Positions 54,919 to 63,489 of a stretch of 64,000 nt of DNA are shown here, piece after piece. Made by a program: the position numbers and the translations under genes. Under the pieces are notes generated by a model, which was not told the origin of the DNA, searched no databases, and worked only from the letters and a program-made list of their open reading frames with translations. How positions within the stretch are numbered: position 1 is the first letter of the stretch; every line of letters begins with the position of its first letter. Location: positions 16,222 to 80,221 of the forward strand of contig NZ_CAJKOX010000017.1 in the NCBI RefSeq assembly GCF_905201705.1, written 5' to 3'. Origin of the DNA: an uncultured Marvinbryantia sp. (GTDB lineage Bacteria > Bacillota > Clostridia > Lachnospirales > Lachnospiraceae).

Positions 54919-57261
54919 ATGCGACTGACGAGCAGGACGGACAACCGTCCATATATGAATGTGATTTTCGGGAATTTTTACAGCCCGGCGTTTGACGATG
55001 AACAATTTATAGACGAGACGATGGCGCTGATTAAGAAGCTTGGCTACAACAGCGTGATGTTTGACACTAAGGCGTGGGAGGATTTTAAGGAGCGCTGTGA
55101 GGGCGGCGACGCCAGTCAATATGTGAAAATGCAGGAGTATATGGGGCGCTCGGCGCACCGGCACGGACTGGCATATAATTTTCTATTATTGTATCTGAAC
55201 GGCGACAATCTTTATCCGCATATCCGGTTCAGCCCGCCTATCTTTGGAGAGGAAATTTCGTATCTGGACGGCACGCCGGGGCGCTGGTACAAATACTGGT
55301 CGCCGAAAGCGCTGGCATCCATGAAGGAGCATGTGGAGCGGATCATGGATCGCTATGGGGACGGCTGCGAGCGGTGTATGCTGGGGGATGATGCGTGCGA
55401 AAGCCGGAGCGAAGCAATCGGGGATGATGGGTGTGAAGGCCGGAGCGAAGCAATCGGGGATGACGGGTGTGAAGGCCGGAGCGAAGCAATCGGGGACGAT
55501 GCATGTGAAAGCCCGAATAGAGCGCGCGAGGTGGTTCCGGTGTGCAGCATGTGGGATCCGGTGGTCGCGGTAAGCTTTGACGATGAGGGACGTGCGCGCT
55601 ATCTTTCCTTCCTGCGCGGGCTGTACCACGGCGATATCGGCGAGCTGAACCGCCGCTATGAAATTTGCGCGGAAAATTTTGCGGATTTATCCCCACAGGA
55701 ATACTGGTATGGTGTAAGATATTCAGAGACTCCTTTTTATACCGAGGAGGATGTGAAGAACCGCACGGCGCGGTTTTACGTCTGGCGGGACAACGCGCTC
55801 TGGAAAATTCAGGAGATAACGCTCTACTTTGAAAAGATCGGTCCGATGCTGAAAGAGAAGCACCCGGAGCTGTTTCTCTGCCCGGATATGACGCAGTGGG
55901 GATATTTTCTTAATATCTACGGAAGATCGCAGCAGGATATCGACAACGAGTTCAGCGATCTCTGGGACACGGCGGTTCGCGGAATTGATATTTATGCGCT
56001 GGCGCCCTATGTGGATTCCTGTCATTTTATCACGGTTCCGGTGACGCCGGACGGATTGCCGGATGCCTACGTGGTTTCCTGCCAGCACAGCATGATGCGC
56101 GTAATGAATGAGGGAAAGCCGCTTATTGGCGGCATTTACTGGGGAAGGTATATCTACAATGATATTTATGCGCATCTTTCTCCGGCGGAGATTATCGGAA
56201 GCATGACTGCCTGCGGCATGGACGGCTACAACTGCTACGGCATGAACGGGCTGGACGACGGCGGCGTGATGAACCGCATGGACGACTGCTTCCTGGAATC
56301 GCTGCGCAGGGCGAACGACTGGTGCGCAGAGGTGATCCCGCTGCGCAGCGGCGCGCGCAAAAAAGAAATCGCGATTCTGTTTCCGTCAGAGATGGCGCAT
56401 CTGGAGCCGTTCGAGGTGGGAAATAATAAGATACGCAGGCTTGATCTGCTCGGCTGGTACCGGATCTGCTGCGATCTCGGCTACCAGGCGGATGTCATCA
56501 GCAATCATGAGATCGAACGCGGTCTGCTAAAGGAATATAAGGTGCTGATCGTTCCGGCAAACGACTGCTATTTTGCAGCGGAGCACGAAGCGATGGAGGA
56601 AACAATCAGAGCGTGGGTGCGCGCGGGCGGCGCGCTGCTGCACGGACCGGGCGATTTGCTTGCCCAAAACTGCTTTGGCATCCGTGGAATAGAATGTGAG
56701 AAAAAGCCCTATCGTTATGGGAAAACGATCATCCCGCAGGGCGAGGCATTCTGCCGCTATGAGGGCGGACAGGAGCTTGCGCCTTACGTGGACGGCGGCG
56801 GATGCTGCGTGGCGGTATATGATGGAACGGTATACTCCTTCGGCGTACAGATCGGCGCGTCGTATGCCTCGAAAAATATCCCGCATGTGCCGTATGCGCA
56901 GGGCAACAGAGAGATGTATCCGCTTGCGCTCTCGCGCACGACGCTGATAAAGGATATTCTCGCGCGTCATGTTACCCCGGCGAGCGGTATCTGCGAGCGC
57001 GGCATTGAGACGGGGGTTTTTGAAAACGGCATGGTGATCGTCAACCACCGCCCGACGCCTTACAGGCTGCCGAAAAGGTACCGAACGGAGATCTATACCA
57101 ACGGGGAGCGCCGGAGGATGGATCGTGCCGGAAGCAGAGAATGTTGCGGGCATATCGGCGGCAATATGGAATGCGGCGTGCAGGAGAGCACAGGTGTGAA
57201 TGCGGAATGCGGCGTGCTGGGCGCGCACGAAGCCGTGTGGGTGAGCGGCGAACAAATATAA
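54919..57261 (+). CDS. Unassigned glycosidase-like protein with GH42-type architecture
   Basis: I do not recognise a named family. Residues about 10-460 look like a TIM barrel (IKKLGYNSVMFDTKAWEDF, SMWDPVVAVSFDDEGRARYLSFLRGLY, PDMTQWGYFLNIYG). Residues 470-600 look like the GH42 trimerisation (amidotransferase-like) domain: KKEIAILFPSEMAH, YRICCDLGYQADVISNHEI, LIVPANDCYF, WVRAGGALLHGPGDL. A short C-terminal beta-domain follows (GVFENGMVIVNHRPTPYRLP). GH42 galactosidases and GH164 mannosidases share this plan. Residues 154-203 are an in-frame repeat insert, and the tail is Cys-rich. ATG 54919 has AGGAGG 8 bases upstream. The neighbours imply an N-glycan substrate. Confidence 0.7.
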   Translation: MRLTSRTDNRPYMNVIFGNFYSPAFDDEQFIDETMALIKKLGYNSVMFDTKAWEDFKERCEGGDASQYVKMQEYMGRSAHRHGLAYNFLLLYLNGDNLYPHIRFSPPIFGEEISYLDGTPGRWYKYWSPKALASMKEHVERIMDRYGDGCERCMLGDDACESRSEAIGDDGCEGRSEAIGDDGCEGRSEAIGDDACESPNRAREVVPVCSMWDPVVAVSFDDEGRARYLSFLRGLYHGDIGELNRRYEICAENFADLSPQEYWYGVRYSETPFYTEEDVKNRTARFYVWRDNALWKIQEITLYFEKIGPMLKEKHPELFLCPDMTQWGYFLNIYGRSQQDIDNEFSDLWDTAVRGIDIYALAPYVDSCHFITVPVTPDGLPDAYVVSCQHSMMRVMNEGKPLIGGIYWGRYIYNDIYAHLSPAEIIGSMTACGMDGYNCYGMNGLDDGGVMNRMDDCFLESLRRANDWCAEVIPLRSGARKKEIAILFPSEMAHLEPFEVGNNKIRRLDLLGWYRICCDLGYQADVISNHEIERGLLKEYKVLIVPANDCYFAAEHEAMEETIRAWVRAGGALLHGPGDLLAQNCFGIRGIECEKKPYRYGKTIIPQGEAFCRYEGGQELAPYVDGGGCCVAVYDGTVYSFGVQIGASYASKNIPHVPYAQGNREMYPLALSRTTLIKDILARHVTPASGICERGIETGVFENGMVIVNHRPTPYRLPKRYRTEIYTNGERRRMDRAGSRECCGHIGGNMECGVQESTGVNAECGVLGAHEAVWVSGEQI
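55384..55527 (+). repeat. In-frame 36-bp tandem repeat inside the GH42-like gene
   Basis: Four units of 36 bases run head to tail; the first three are nearly identical and the last is degenerate. Each encodes GDD(A/G)CE(S/G)RSEAI. A partial unit (GDGCERC) precedes them. The unit is divisible by three, so copy-number change would lengthen or shorten the loop without a frameshift. The insert lies between two barrel segments (VERIMDRYGDG and VPVCSMWDPV). Confidence 0.9.
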
Positions 57262-57281
57262 GAAAACAGGTGGGAAAAATA

Positions 57282-59717
57282 ATGTTACAGCAATTTTTAA
57301 CAGAAGGATGGCAGCTTAGAAAAGCGGGGGAGGAGCTTCAGCCTGCGGTGGTTCCGGGAACCGTGTACACGGACCTGCTCCGCAACGGAAATATGGAGGA
57401 TCCGTTCTGGAAGGATAACGAAATCCGCGCCCTTGCGCTGATGGATTTCGACTATGAATATCAGGCGGTGTTCGACTGTGATGCACAGATGCTGAAAAAA
57501 GACCGGGTTCTGCTGCATTTTGACGGGATCGACACGATTGCAGATATTTATGTAAACGAAACGAAGGTGGGAAGTGCATACAATATGCACCGTGTCTGGG
57601 AGTATGACGTGAAAGCGCTTCTGAAGGAGACGGGCAACGCGCTGCGCGTGGTACTGCACTCCCCAACGAAGTATATCCAGGAGGAATTTAAAAAATGCCG
57701 CACGCTCGGCTCGGAGGATGCGATGGACGGATTTGTACATCTCCGCAAAGCACACTGCATGTTTGGCTGGGACTGGGGTGCGCATCTGCCGGACGCCGGA
57801 ATCTTCCGCAAGGTATCGCTGATCGGGATCGACCGGGCGCGCATTGATAATGTATATGTTGCGCAGAAGCATGAAAACGGCCAGGTTACGCTGGAATTTA
57901 AGGTGGAGACGGAAACGGCTGCTGCCGGCGCAAAGCTTCATTATGCGGTGGAGATCACGGCTCCTTCCGGCGAGGTGCTCCGGGCGGAAAATTCCCCGAA
58001 GGAGCTGCTGATCACGGAGCCGGAGTTTTGGTGGCCGAACGGATACGGCAGTCAGCCGCTGTATGGCGTGAAGGTGACGCTTTTCTCAGGCGATGAAGCA
58101 CTGGACATCTGGGAGCGTCGGATCGGTCTGCGCACGCTGACGATGCATATTGAAAAAGATCAGTGGGGCGAGAGCTTTGCGCATGAGGTGAACGGCATCA
58201 CCGTTTTTGCGATGGGCGCCGACTATATCCCGGAGGATCACCTTCTGGGGCGCGTGACGCCGGAGACGACGAAAAAGCTGCTCCTGCAGTGCAAGGCTGC
58301 CAATTTCAACACGATCCGCGTGTGGGGCGGCGGCTACTACCCGGAGGACTGGTTCTTCGACCTCTGTGATGAGCTTGGCCTGATGGTGTGGCAGGACTTC
58401 ATGTTTGCCTGCGCGGTGTATGAGCTTACGTCGGAATTTAAGGCAAATATCCGCCAGGAATTTATTGATAATGTGAAACGTATTCGTCATCACGCTTCGC
58501 TGGGATTGTGGTGCGGAAACAATGAGATGGAAATGTTCGTCGGGGAAAATCATCACTGGGTGACGAAAAAGACCGAGGTGCGCGATTATCTGATCATGTA
58601 CGAGGAGCTGATCCCGGATGTACTGAAAGAGTACGATCCGCAGACCTTCTACTGGCCCGCAAGCCCATCGTCCGGCGGTTCCTTTGACGAGCCGAACAGT
58701 CCGGACCGGGGCGATGTACATTACTGGACAGTCTGGCACGGAAACAAGCCGTTTTCCGAGTACCGCAAATATTTCTTCCGCTATGCGTCGGAGTTCGGCT
58801 TCCAGTCGTTCCCGAGCAAAAAGACGGTGGAGACATTTACAGACGATCCGAGGGATATGAATATTTTTTCCTATATTATGGAGAAGCACCAGCGGCAGTA
58901 CGGCGCGAACGGAAAGATTATGAATTACATGCAGCAGACCTACCTGTATCCGTCCGGCTTTGAGCAGGCAATTTACGCGTCGCAGCTTCTGCAGGCGGAC
59001 GCGATCCGCTACGGCGTGGAGCATTTCCGCCGCAACCGCGGACGCTGCATGGGCGCGATCTACTGGCAACTAAATGACTGCTGGCCGGTAGTATCCTGGT
59101 CATCTATTGATTATTGCGGGCGCTTAAAGGCACTGCAGTATTATGCGAAACGCTTTTTTGCGCCGCTGATGCTTTCCTGCCAGGAGGAGGGCATGATGTC
59201 GCAGGAGGCGGATATGAACCGCGAGCACTTTGTGTTTGAGAAATCCATCCGTCTGAATGTGGCGAACGAGACACGCCGGGCGGAGAAGGTGCATGTGAGA
59301 TGGGCGCTGCGCAACGCGGATGTATCGGTGGTGTCGCAGTGGGAGGAGGATGTGGAGGTTCCGGCTCTTACCAGTGTGTGGCTTGACAAAATGGAGCTGC
59401 CGGAGGCGGATATCTTCTCTCAATATGTGAGCTATGAAATGGAAAAGGACGGAAAAATCATTTCCAGCGGAACCGTGATTTTCTCCTATCCGAAATATTT
59501 CCGCTACGAGGACCCGAAGCTTTCTTATGAGATCGACGGCGATGAAATTATTGTGAGAGCGCACGCCTACGCAAAGAGCGTGGAAATCTTAAATGAAAAC
59601 GAGGATCTGATACTGGAGGATAACTATTTTGACATGAATGCGGGCGAAAAGCGTGTGAAGGTGCTTTCCGGAGATATTGAAAAGCTGCGTTTGCGCAGTG
59701 TGTATGATATTCGGTAG
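57282..59717 (+). CDS. GH2 beta-mannosidase
   Basis: The 811-residue enzyme cleaves the beta-linked mannose of the N-glycan core. The GH2 sandwich is at about 1-180 (FDGIDTIADIYVNETKVGSAYNMHRVWEYDV), an Ig-like domain at 190-280 and the barrel at 290-600. The acid/base is E415 in LWCGNNEMEMF and the nucleophile E504 in RYASEFGFQSFP. HCMFGWDWGAHLPDAGIFR marks the beta-mannosidase subfamily. It has no signal, so it is cytoplasmic. A longer frame from 57141 would overlap the upstream gene; ATG 57282 has AGGTGGG just upstream. Confidence 0.93.
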   Translation: MLQQFLTEGWQLRKAGEELQPAVVPGTVYTDLLRNGNMEDPFWKDNEIRALALMDFDYEYQAVFDCDAQMLKKDRVLLHFDGIDTIADIYVNETKVGSAYNMHRVWEYDVKALLKETGNALRVVLHSPTKYIQEEFKKCRTLGSEDAMDGFVHLRKAHCMFGWDWGAHLPDAGIFRKVSLIGIDRARIDNVYVAQKHENGQVTLEFKVETETAAAGAKLHYAVEITAPSGEVLRAENSPKELLITEPEFWWPNGYGSQPLYGVKVTLFSGDEALDIWERRIGLRTLTMHIEKDQWGESFAHEVNGITVFAMGADYIPEDHLLGRVTPETTKKLLLQCKAANFNTIRVWGGGYYPEDWFFDLCDELGLMVWQDFMFACAVYELTSEFKANIRQEFIDNVKRIRHHASLGLWCGNNEMEMFVGENHHWVTKKTEVRDYLIMYEELIPDVLKEYDPQTFYWPASPSSGGSFDEPNSPDRGDVHYWTVWHGNKPFSEYRKYFFRYASEFGFQSFPSKKTVETFTDDPRDMNIFSYIMEKHQRQYGANGKIMNYMQQTYLYPSGFEQAIYASQLLQADAIRYGVEHFRRNRGRCMGAIYWQLNDCWPVVSWSSIDYCGRLKALQYYAKRFFAPLMLSCQEEGMMSQEADMNREHFVFEKSIRLNVANETRRAEKVHVRWALRNADVSVVSQWEEDVEVPALTSVWLDKMELPEADIFSQYVSYEMEKDGKIISSGTVIFSYPKYFRYEDPKLSYEIDGDEIIVRAHAYAKSVEILNENEDLILEDNYFDMNAGEKRVKVLSGDIEKLRLRSVYDIR

Positions 59718-59725
59718 AGGTATTT

Positions 59726-59938
59726 ATGGAGTATATTTTAGAGGCATGTGTGGATTCCGCAGAATCCGCGCTGGCGGCACAGCGGAGCGGGGCATCCATA
59801 CCATTCTCACTTCTGGGCAGAGAAACCGCTGCCTGGAAGGAAAAGAGGCTACGCAGACAGATTTTCATAATCTTTTCGTTAAAACGAAAAGAAGAAGAGA
59901 GACAAAACATAACTACGTTTTTGCCTCTCTTCTTATAA
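59726..59938 (+). pseudogene. Truncated cutC remnant
   Basis: The frame begins with YILEACVDSAESALAAQRSGA, which matches the start of CutC (copper homeostasis/TIM-barrel protein family). It departs after about residue 25, where CutC would read D-R-I-E-L-C. The remaining 45 residues are unrelated and run into the terminator hairpins. About 90 percent of the gene is lost. CutC-like genes often sit beside glycan genes in Firmicutes. Confidence 0.6.
59872..59934 (+). terminator. Double hairpin terminator after the N-glycan locus
   Basis: A perfect palindrome CTTTTCGTT-AA-AACGAAAAG (59872-59891) is followed by AAGAAGAGAG / CTCTCTTCTT with an inner CAAAA / TTTTG pairing (59892-59934). Together they close the operon. 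Confidence 0.75.
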
Positions 59939-59963
59939 TATATAGACTCACTCATATAATATG

Positions 59964-59992
59964 TTGACAAACAAGAGACCTTGTGATAATAT
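59964..59992 (+). promoter_or_regulatory. Near-consensus promoter before the PD-(D/E)XK-like gene
   Basis: TTGACA (59964-59969), a 17-base spacer and TAATAT (59987-59992). The start codon is 84 bases further on, which leaves a leader of about 75 bases with no clear structure. Confidence 0.7.
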
Positions 59993-60075
59993 GATTTTAT
60001 CTATAATTCAAAGCAGTTCTGCTGAACATTTTCCGGAAGAAAGTGACGAAAAAAGTTATATGAGGAGGTTACTAT

Positions 60076-60903
60076 TTGTCTGATTCAATTAATTGGCATG
60101 ATTTTTTCATGTCCGGCTTACAGATCCAGTTGGAATCCTACAGGGATATTCTGACGTTTGAATCGGAGTTTGTTTTAAACAGACAGTCCAGGCGTATCGA
60201 TTGTCTTATCACAAAGAAACCAGGCGCGCCACCGATTGATGCCGCAATTGCCCGGAACTTCCGGCAATATAATCTGATTGATTATAAAGGTCCTGGTGAA
60301 AGTATGAGCATTATCAATTATTACAAGGTATTATCGTATGCATACAGTCTCCCAGAGCATATGGGGTCTTCCAGCGTACTGGATCAATTATTCATAATGC
60401 TGGTTACACATTATTACCCGCGCAATCTCATAAAGCATATTCAAAAAAAGTTGCCTTTTGCTATTGAAAAAATTGCTCCGGGGATGTATGATATACATAC
60501 AGAACCAATGCCGGTACAGCTTGTCGTCCTGCCGCAGCTTTCAGCGGACGAATATATGTGGCTGCGGTGTCTTACAAATGAGCTGACGCCGGGGATTCCG
60601 TTACAGAAACTTGCAGATTCATATGCATTACATAAAGAGGAATCACTGTATCAGAAATTTATGAATGCATTCATCAGGGCAAACCGGATAGAGAAGGGAG
60701 CTGAAATATCTATGTGTGAAGCATTATATGAATTGTTTGCAGATGAGCTGATCAGGCGGGAGATAAAAGGAAAAAATGAGGGCATGAGGAGACTTTCGGA
60801 ACTGAACCTTAAATTAATATCAGAAAACCGTATTCCGGAGCTTGCCAAAGCAGCGTCTGATCCGGCATACCGCGAGGAACTTCTGCTGCAGTACCAGTTA
60901 TAA
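60076..60903 (+). CDS. PD-(D/E)XK nuclease-fold-like protein, unknown function
   Basis: The 275-residue protein has an N-terminal pattern of a restriction-endonuclease-like core: LTFESEFVLNRQSRRIDCLITKK then YNLIDYKGPGESMSIINYYKVLSYAY, giving E...D...D-Y-K. The rest is helical, with a C-terminal REIKGKNEGMRRLSELNLKLI segment seen in Rpn/transposase-like nuclease relatives. Activity is unproven. The start is TTG 60076, chosen because GAGGAGG lies seven bases upstream. It has its own promoter and may be a selfish or defence-related single gene. Confidence 0.6.
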   Translation: MSDSINWHDFFMSGLQIQLESYRDILTFESEFVLNRQSRRIDCLITKKPGAPPIDAAIARNFRQYNLIDYKGPGESMSIINYYKVLSYAYSLPEHMGSSSVLDQLFIMLVTHYYPRNLIKHIQKKLPFAIEKIAPGMYDIHTEPMPVQLVVLPQLSADEYMWLRCLTNELTPGIPLQKLADSYALHKEESLYQKFMNAFIRANRIEKGAEISMCEALYELFADELIRREIKGKNEGMRRLSELNLKLISENRIPELAKAASDPAYREELLLQYQL

Positions 60904-61043
60904 GAAGAAAAATGTCTAAAGATTGCGAAATTTTTTATGTGAAAGTTGTATCTCAAGTTTGGAAGTGAAAATATAAAATTTTTATAAACTTTTGAATTTT
61001 AGTAATACAGCATCTTGCATATCTGCAGGCGTTTTCTGTACTT

Positions 61044-61352
61044 ATGGTTCAGTTCTGTATGGAACAGGTCTCCGCATGCTTCGTAGATACAATTAAGCCA
61101 AATGAGGAAAAAGTATATGCAAAGCGAATCGATAGGGCGGAGTATGCGAAAGAAGCGGAGGCGGCTTATCAACAGATCAACGATCTGATCGAACGCTTCC
61201 AGAAAATTGACGCTGCGATCGTGGATTCTAATGCGAAGACAGAAGTTAAGACTTCCTACGGCACTTTTATAGTTGCGGGTGCAATCTCACTCAGAAGCAG
61301 GCTTCGAGGCATGGATTCTTATGATGGGGAGGCAGATTTCGAAGGCAAATAA
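61044..61352 (+). pseudogene. Fragment of an accessory protein of unknown function
   Basis: The frame encodes up to 102 residues. From VYAKRIDRAEYAKEAEAAYQQINDLIERFQKIDAAI the sequence is regular and helical. It then reads VKTSYGTFIVAGAISLRSRLRGMDSYDGEADFEGK and stops abruptly. The start lacks a ribosome site and reads differently. It looks like an internal piece of a longer, perhaps phage-derived, protein, but I cannot name the family. Confidence 0.45.
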
Positions 61353-61667
61353 TGTTTTAAGTAAATGAATAACTTTCCTTCAGGCATAGAAATGTGCTGA
61401 AATCCATGAAGCAGGTATAGGTGAGAAACTGATTGACCGGGGAAAAGCCTCATGGCTGTAATGCAGGCAATATCATAAATTGGAGCTGTGGCGAAAGCTA
61501 CAGCTTCTGTCGTTGTTATGTATCCGTGGGTATCTGGCGCAATCTGCCGGTGGAAGAACGATAGAGAGGAAAGCAAGGTGGGAAAAACATATTAAAGCTT
61601 CAGAAATCTCTTAAAGTGTGTTATACTGGTTAAGATTTTGTATCATATTAATCAGAGGAGATTGTTT
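61353..61667. other. Non-coding gap with a GNRA hairpin
   Basis: No gene is supported. A 9-bp stem AGCTGTGGC / GCTACAGCT closed by a GAAA tetraloop lies at 61484-61505. The end of the gap carries the ribosome site of the next gene (GAGGAG at about 61655). Confidence 0.4.
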
Positions 61668-62636
61668 ATGAAGAAAAAATTTTGGCTGAAGCTGCTGCTG
61701 ATTTTGGTGGTATTAGCGGCAGCGGTACTGTTGTTCGCCGGGAATTATCTGGTGGATTATGCGATCGTGCGCGAGGAGAATACGGAAAAGGATGTCGCGC
61801 CGCCCGCGGAGATTTCGGAAGAGGCGGGAAATGTCATAGCGGAAAATCTTGCCGCGATAAATGCGCAAAAGGAGGCGTGGCTGGCGGGCACGACCGTGGA
61901 GGAAGTTTCGATTACGTCGGAGGACGGTCTGACTTTGAAGGGCGATCTGTTTGCAGGCGACGAAGACAGTCACCGGTGGCTGCTTGGGATTCACGGGTAC
62001 ACGGGGCAGCGGTCGGATATGCAGAATATTGCCAGTTTTTATGGAAAGCAGGGCTATCATGTGCTGACGCCGGATATGCGTGCTCATGGAGAGAGCGAGG
62101 GAAAATATATTGGTATGGGCTGGCTGGACCGCAAGGACGTCCTGCAGTGGATCGATTTTATCATTGCACGTGATCCGCAGGCGGAAATTATCCTGCACGG
62201 CGTTTCGATGGGCGGTGCGACTGTGATGATGGTGTCCGGCGAGGAGCTGCCGGAGAATGTGAAGGGAATCGTGGAGGACTGCGGCTATACCTCCGTATGG
62301 GATATCTTTGCGGATGAGCTGGCATATCTGTTCCACCTGCCGACGTTTCCAATGCTGGATGCGGCAAATCTGATGTCGAAGATCCGGGCGGGTTACGATT
62401 TCAGGGAGGCATCCGCGGTGAAGCAGGTTGCAAAGAGCACGGTGCCGATGGTATTTATCCATGGATCCGAGGACAATTTTGTGCATACGGATATGGTTTA
62501 TGAGGTCTACGAAGCGTGCCAGACGCCGAAGGAGCTGCTGGTAGTGGAGGGCGCAGGACACGGGCAGGCGTACCAGATGGACCCGGAGCTGTATTTTACA
62601 ACCGTATTTGATTTTCTGGACAGAGAGTGTTTTTAA
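61668..62636 (+). CDS. Membrane-anchored alpha/beta hydrolase
   Basis: The 322-residue protein has an N-terminal membrane segment (about 5-26) and a serine-hydrolase fold outside: LLGIHGYTGQRSDMQNIASFYGKQGYHVLTPDMRAHGESEG, nucleophile S180 in ILHGVSMGGATVMM, an Asp in VFIHGSEDNFVHTDM and a His in EGAGHGQAYQ. It resembles the YqkD/BAAT-like clan used for esters or amides; the substrate is unknown. GAGGAG fits ATG 61668. Confidence 0.85.
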   Translation: MKKKFWLKLLLILVVLAAAVLLFAGNYLVDYAIVREENTEKDVAPPAEISEEAGNVIAENLAAINAQKEAWLAGTTVEEVSITSEDGLTLKGDLFAGDEDSHRWLLGIHGYTGQRSDMQNIASFYGKQGYHVLTPDMRAHGESEGKYIGMGWLDRKDVLQWIDFIIARDPQAEIILHGVSMGGATVMMVSGEELPENVKGIVEDCGYTSVWDIFADELAYLFHLPTFPMLDAANLMSKIRAGYDFREASAVKQVAKSTVPMVFIHGSEDNFVHTDMVYEVYEACQTPKELLVVEGAGHGQAYQMDPELYFTTVFDFLDRECF

Positions 62637-62679
62637 TGACGGCATAAAAGAGAGCAGATGGCGGCGCGACGAAATTCTG

Positions 62680-62781
62680 ATGACACGCCAGAGTCCGGAT
62701 ATAGACGCGGCAAAAGCCGCCGGACGTCTGCCACAGATTAATGAGAGACAAATCATGAAATTACAAGTGACCGGAGAATGA
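62680..62781 (+). CDS. Possible small ORF coupled to the phosphoesterase gene
   Basis: The frame encodes about 33 residues (TRQSPDIDAAKAAGRLPQI then a lysine-containing tail) and stops one base before the next start. The composition looks protein-like, and the frame is open further upstream inside the hydrolase gene. No ribosome site is visible, so it could be the 3' remnant of a lost gene. Confidence 0.25.
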   Translation: MTRQSPDIDAAKAAGRLPQINERQIMKLQVTGE

Positions 62782-62782
62782 T

Positions 62783-63421
62783 ATGAGATATTATATTGCG
62801 GACTCCCATTTTTTCCACGGAGCGCTGAACACAAAGATGGATCATCGCGGTTTCGCGGATGTGGAAGAAATGAATGCATATATGTTGAAAAAGTGGAATG
62901 ACAGGGTGCGGAAAAATGACGATGTGATCATTCTCGGCGACCTGTCCTGGGGGAAAGCGGAGGAGACGAACGAGCTTTTAGAAAAGCTGAACGGTCGGCT
63001 GTTCCTCATCCAGGGAAATCACGACCGTTTCCTGAAAAACAAGAAATACAACGCCGACCGGTTTGTGTGGATCAAGCCTTACGAGGAGCTGCATGACAGC
63101 AAGCGGAAGGTGGTGCTCTGTCACTATCCCATCATGTGCTATAACGGGCAATACCGCGTGGATTCCAAAGGGAATCCGCTGGTGTATATGCTGCACGGGC
63201 ATGTGCACGACACGGTGGACCAGCGTCTGCTGGAGCAGTTCTCCGACATCACACAAAATACTGTGCGCGAGGTGCAGGACGGCAGCGTCCGCGCAATTCC
63301 ATGCAACATGATAAATTGTTTCTGTATGTACTCTGATTACACGCCGCTCACGCTCGACGAGTGGATTGCCTGTGACCGGACGCGGCGCGCCCATTTTTCT
63401 TTTACTCCGTTTACTTTCTAA
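62783..63421 (+). CDS. Metallophosphoesterase
   Basis: The 212-residue protein has all metal-binding motifs of the calcineurin-like family: IADSHFFHG, VIILGDLSWGK, LIQGNHDRFL, VVLCHYPI and YMLHGHVHD. It is a cytoplasmic phosphohydrolase of the small, single-domain type; the substrate is unknown. The GGAGAA before the ATG is weak, which fits coupling to the short frame upstream. Confidence 0.9.
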   Translation: MRYYIADSHFFHGALNTKMDHRGFADVEEMNAYMLKKWNDRVRKNDDVIILGDLSWGKAEETNELLEKLNGRLFLIQGNHDRFLKNKKYNADRFVWIKPYEELHDSKRKVVLCHYPIMCYNGQYRVDSKGNPLVYMLHGHVHDTVDQRLLEQFSDITQNTVREVQDGSVRAIPCNMINCFCMYSDYTPLTLDEWIACDRTRRAHFSFTPFTF

Positions 63422-63489
63422 CGTGAATTGGATATAATAAAATTAACCTCAAGTTTTCTTTAGATTTCAAGAATAGAAAGGATGATTTT

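Noticed and set aside
57141..57281. Longer N-terminus for the beta-mannosidase
   Set aside because: The extra 47 residues are Arg/Cys-rich out-of-frame reading of the upstream gene's tail and lack a ribosome site.
61713..62879. Minus-strand open frame of 388 codons
   Set aside because: It is antisense to the alpha/beta hydrolase, whose catalytic motifs are clear.
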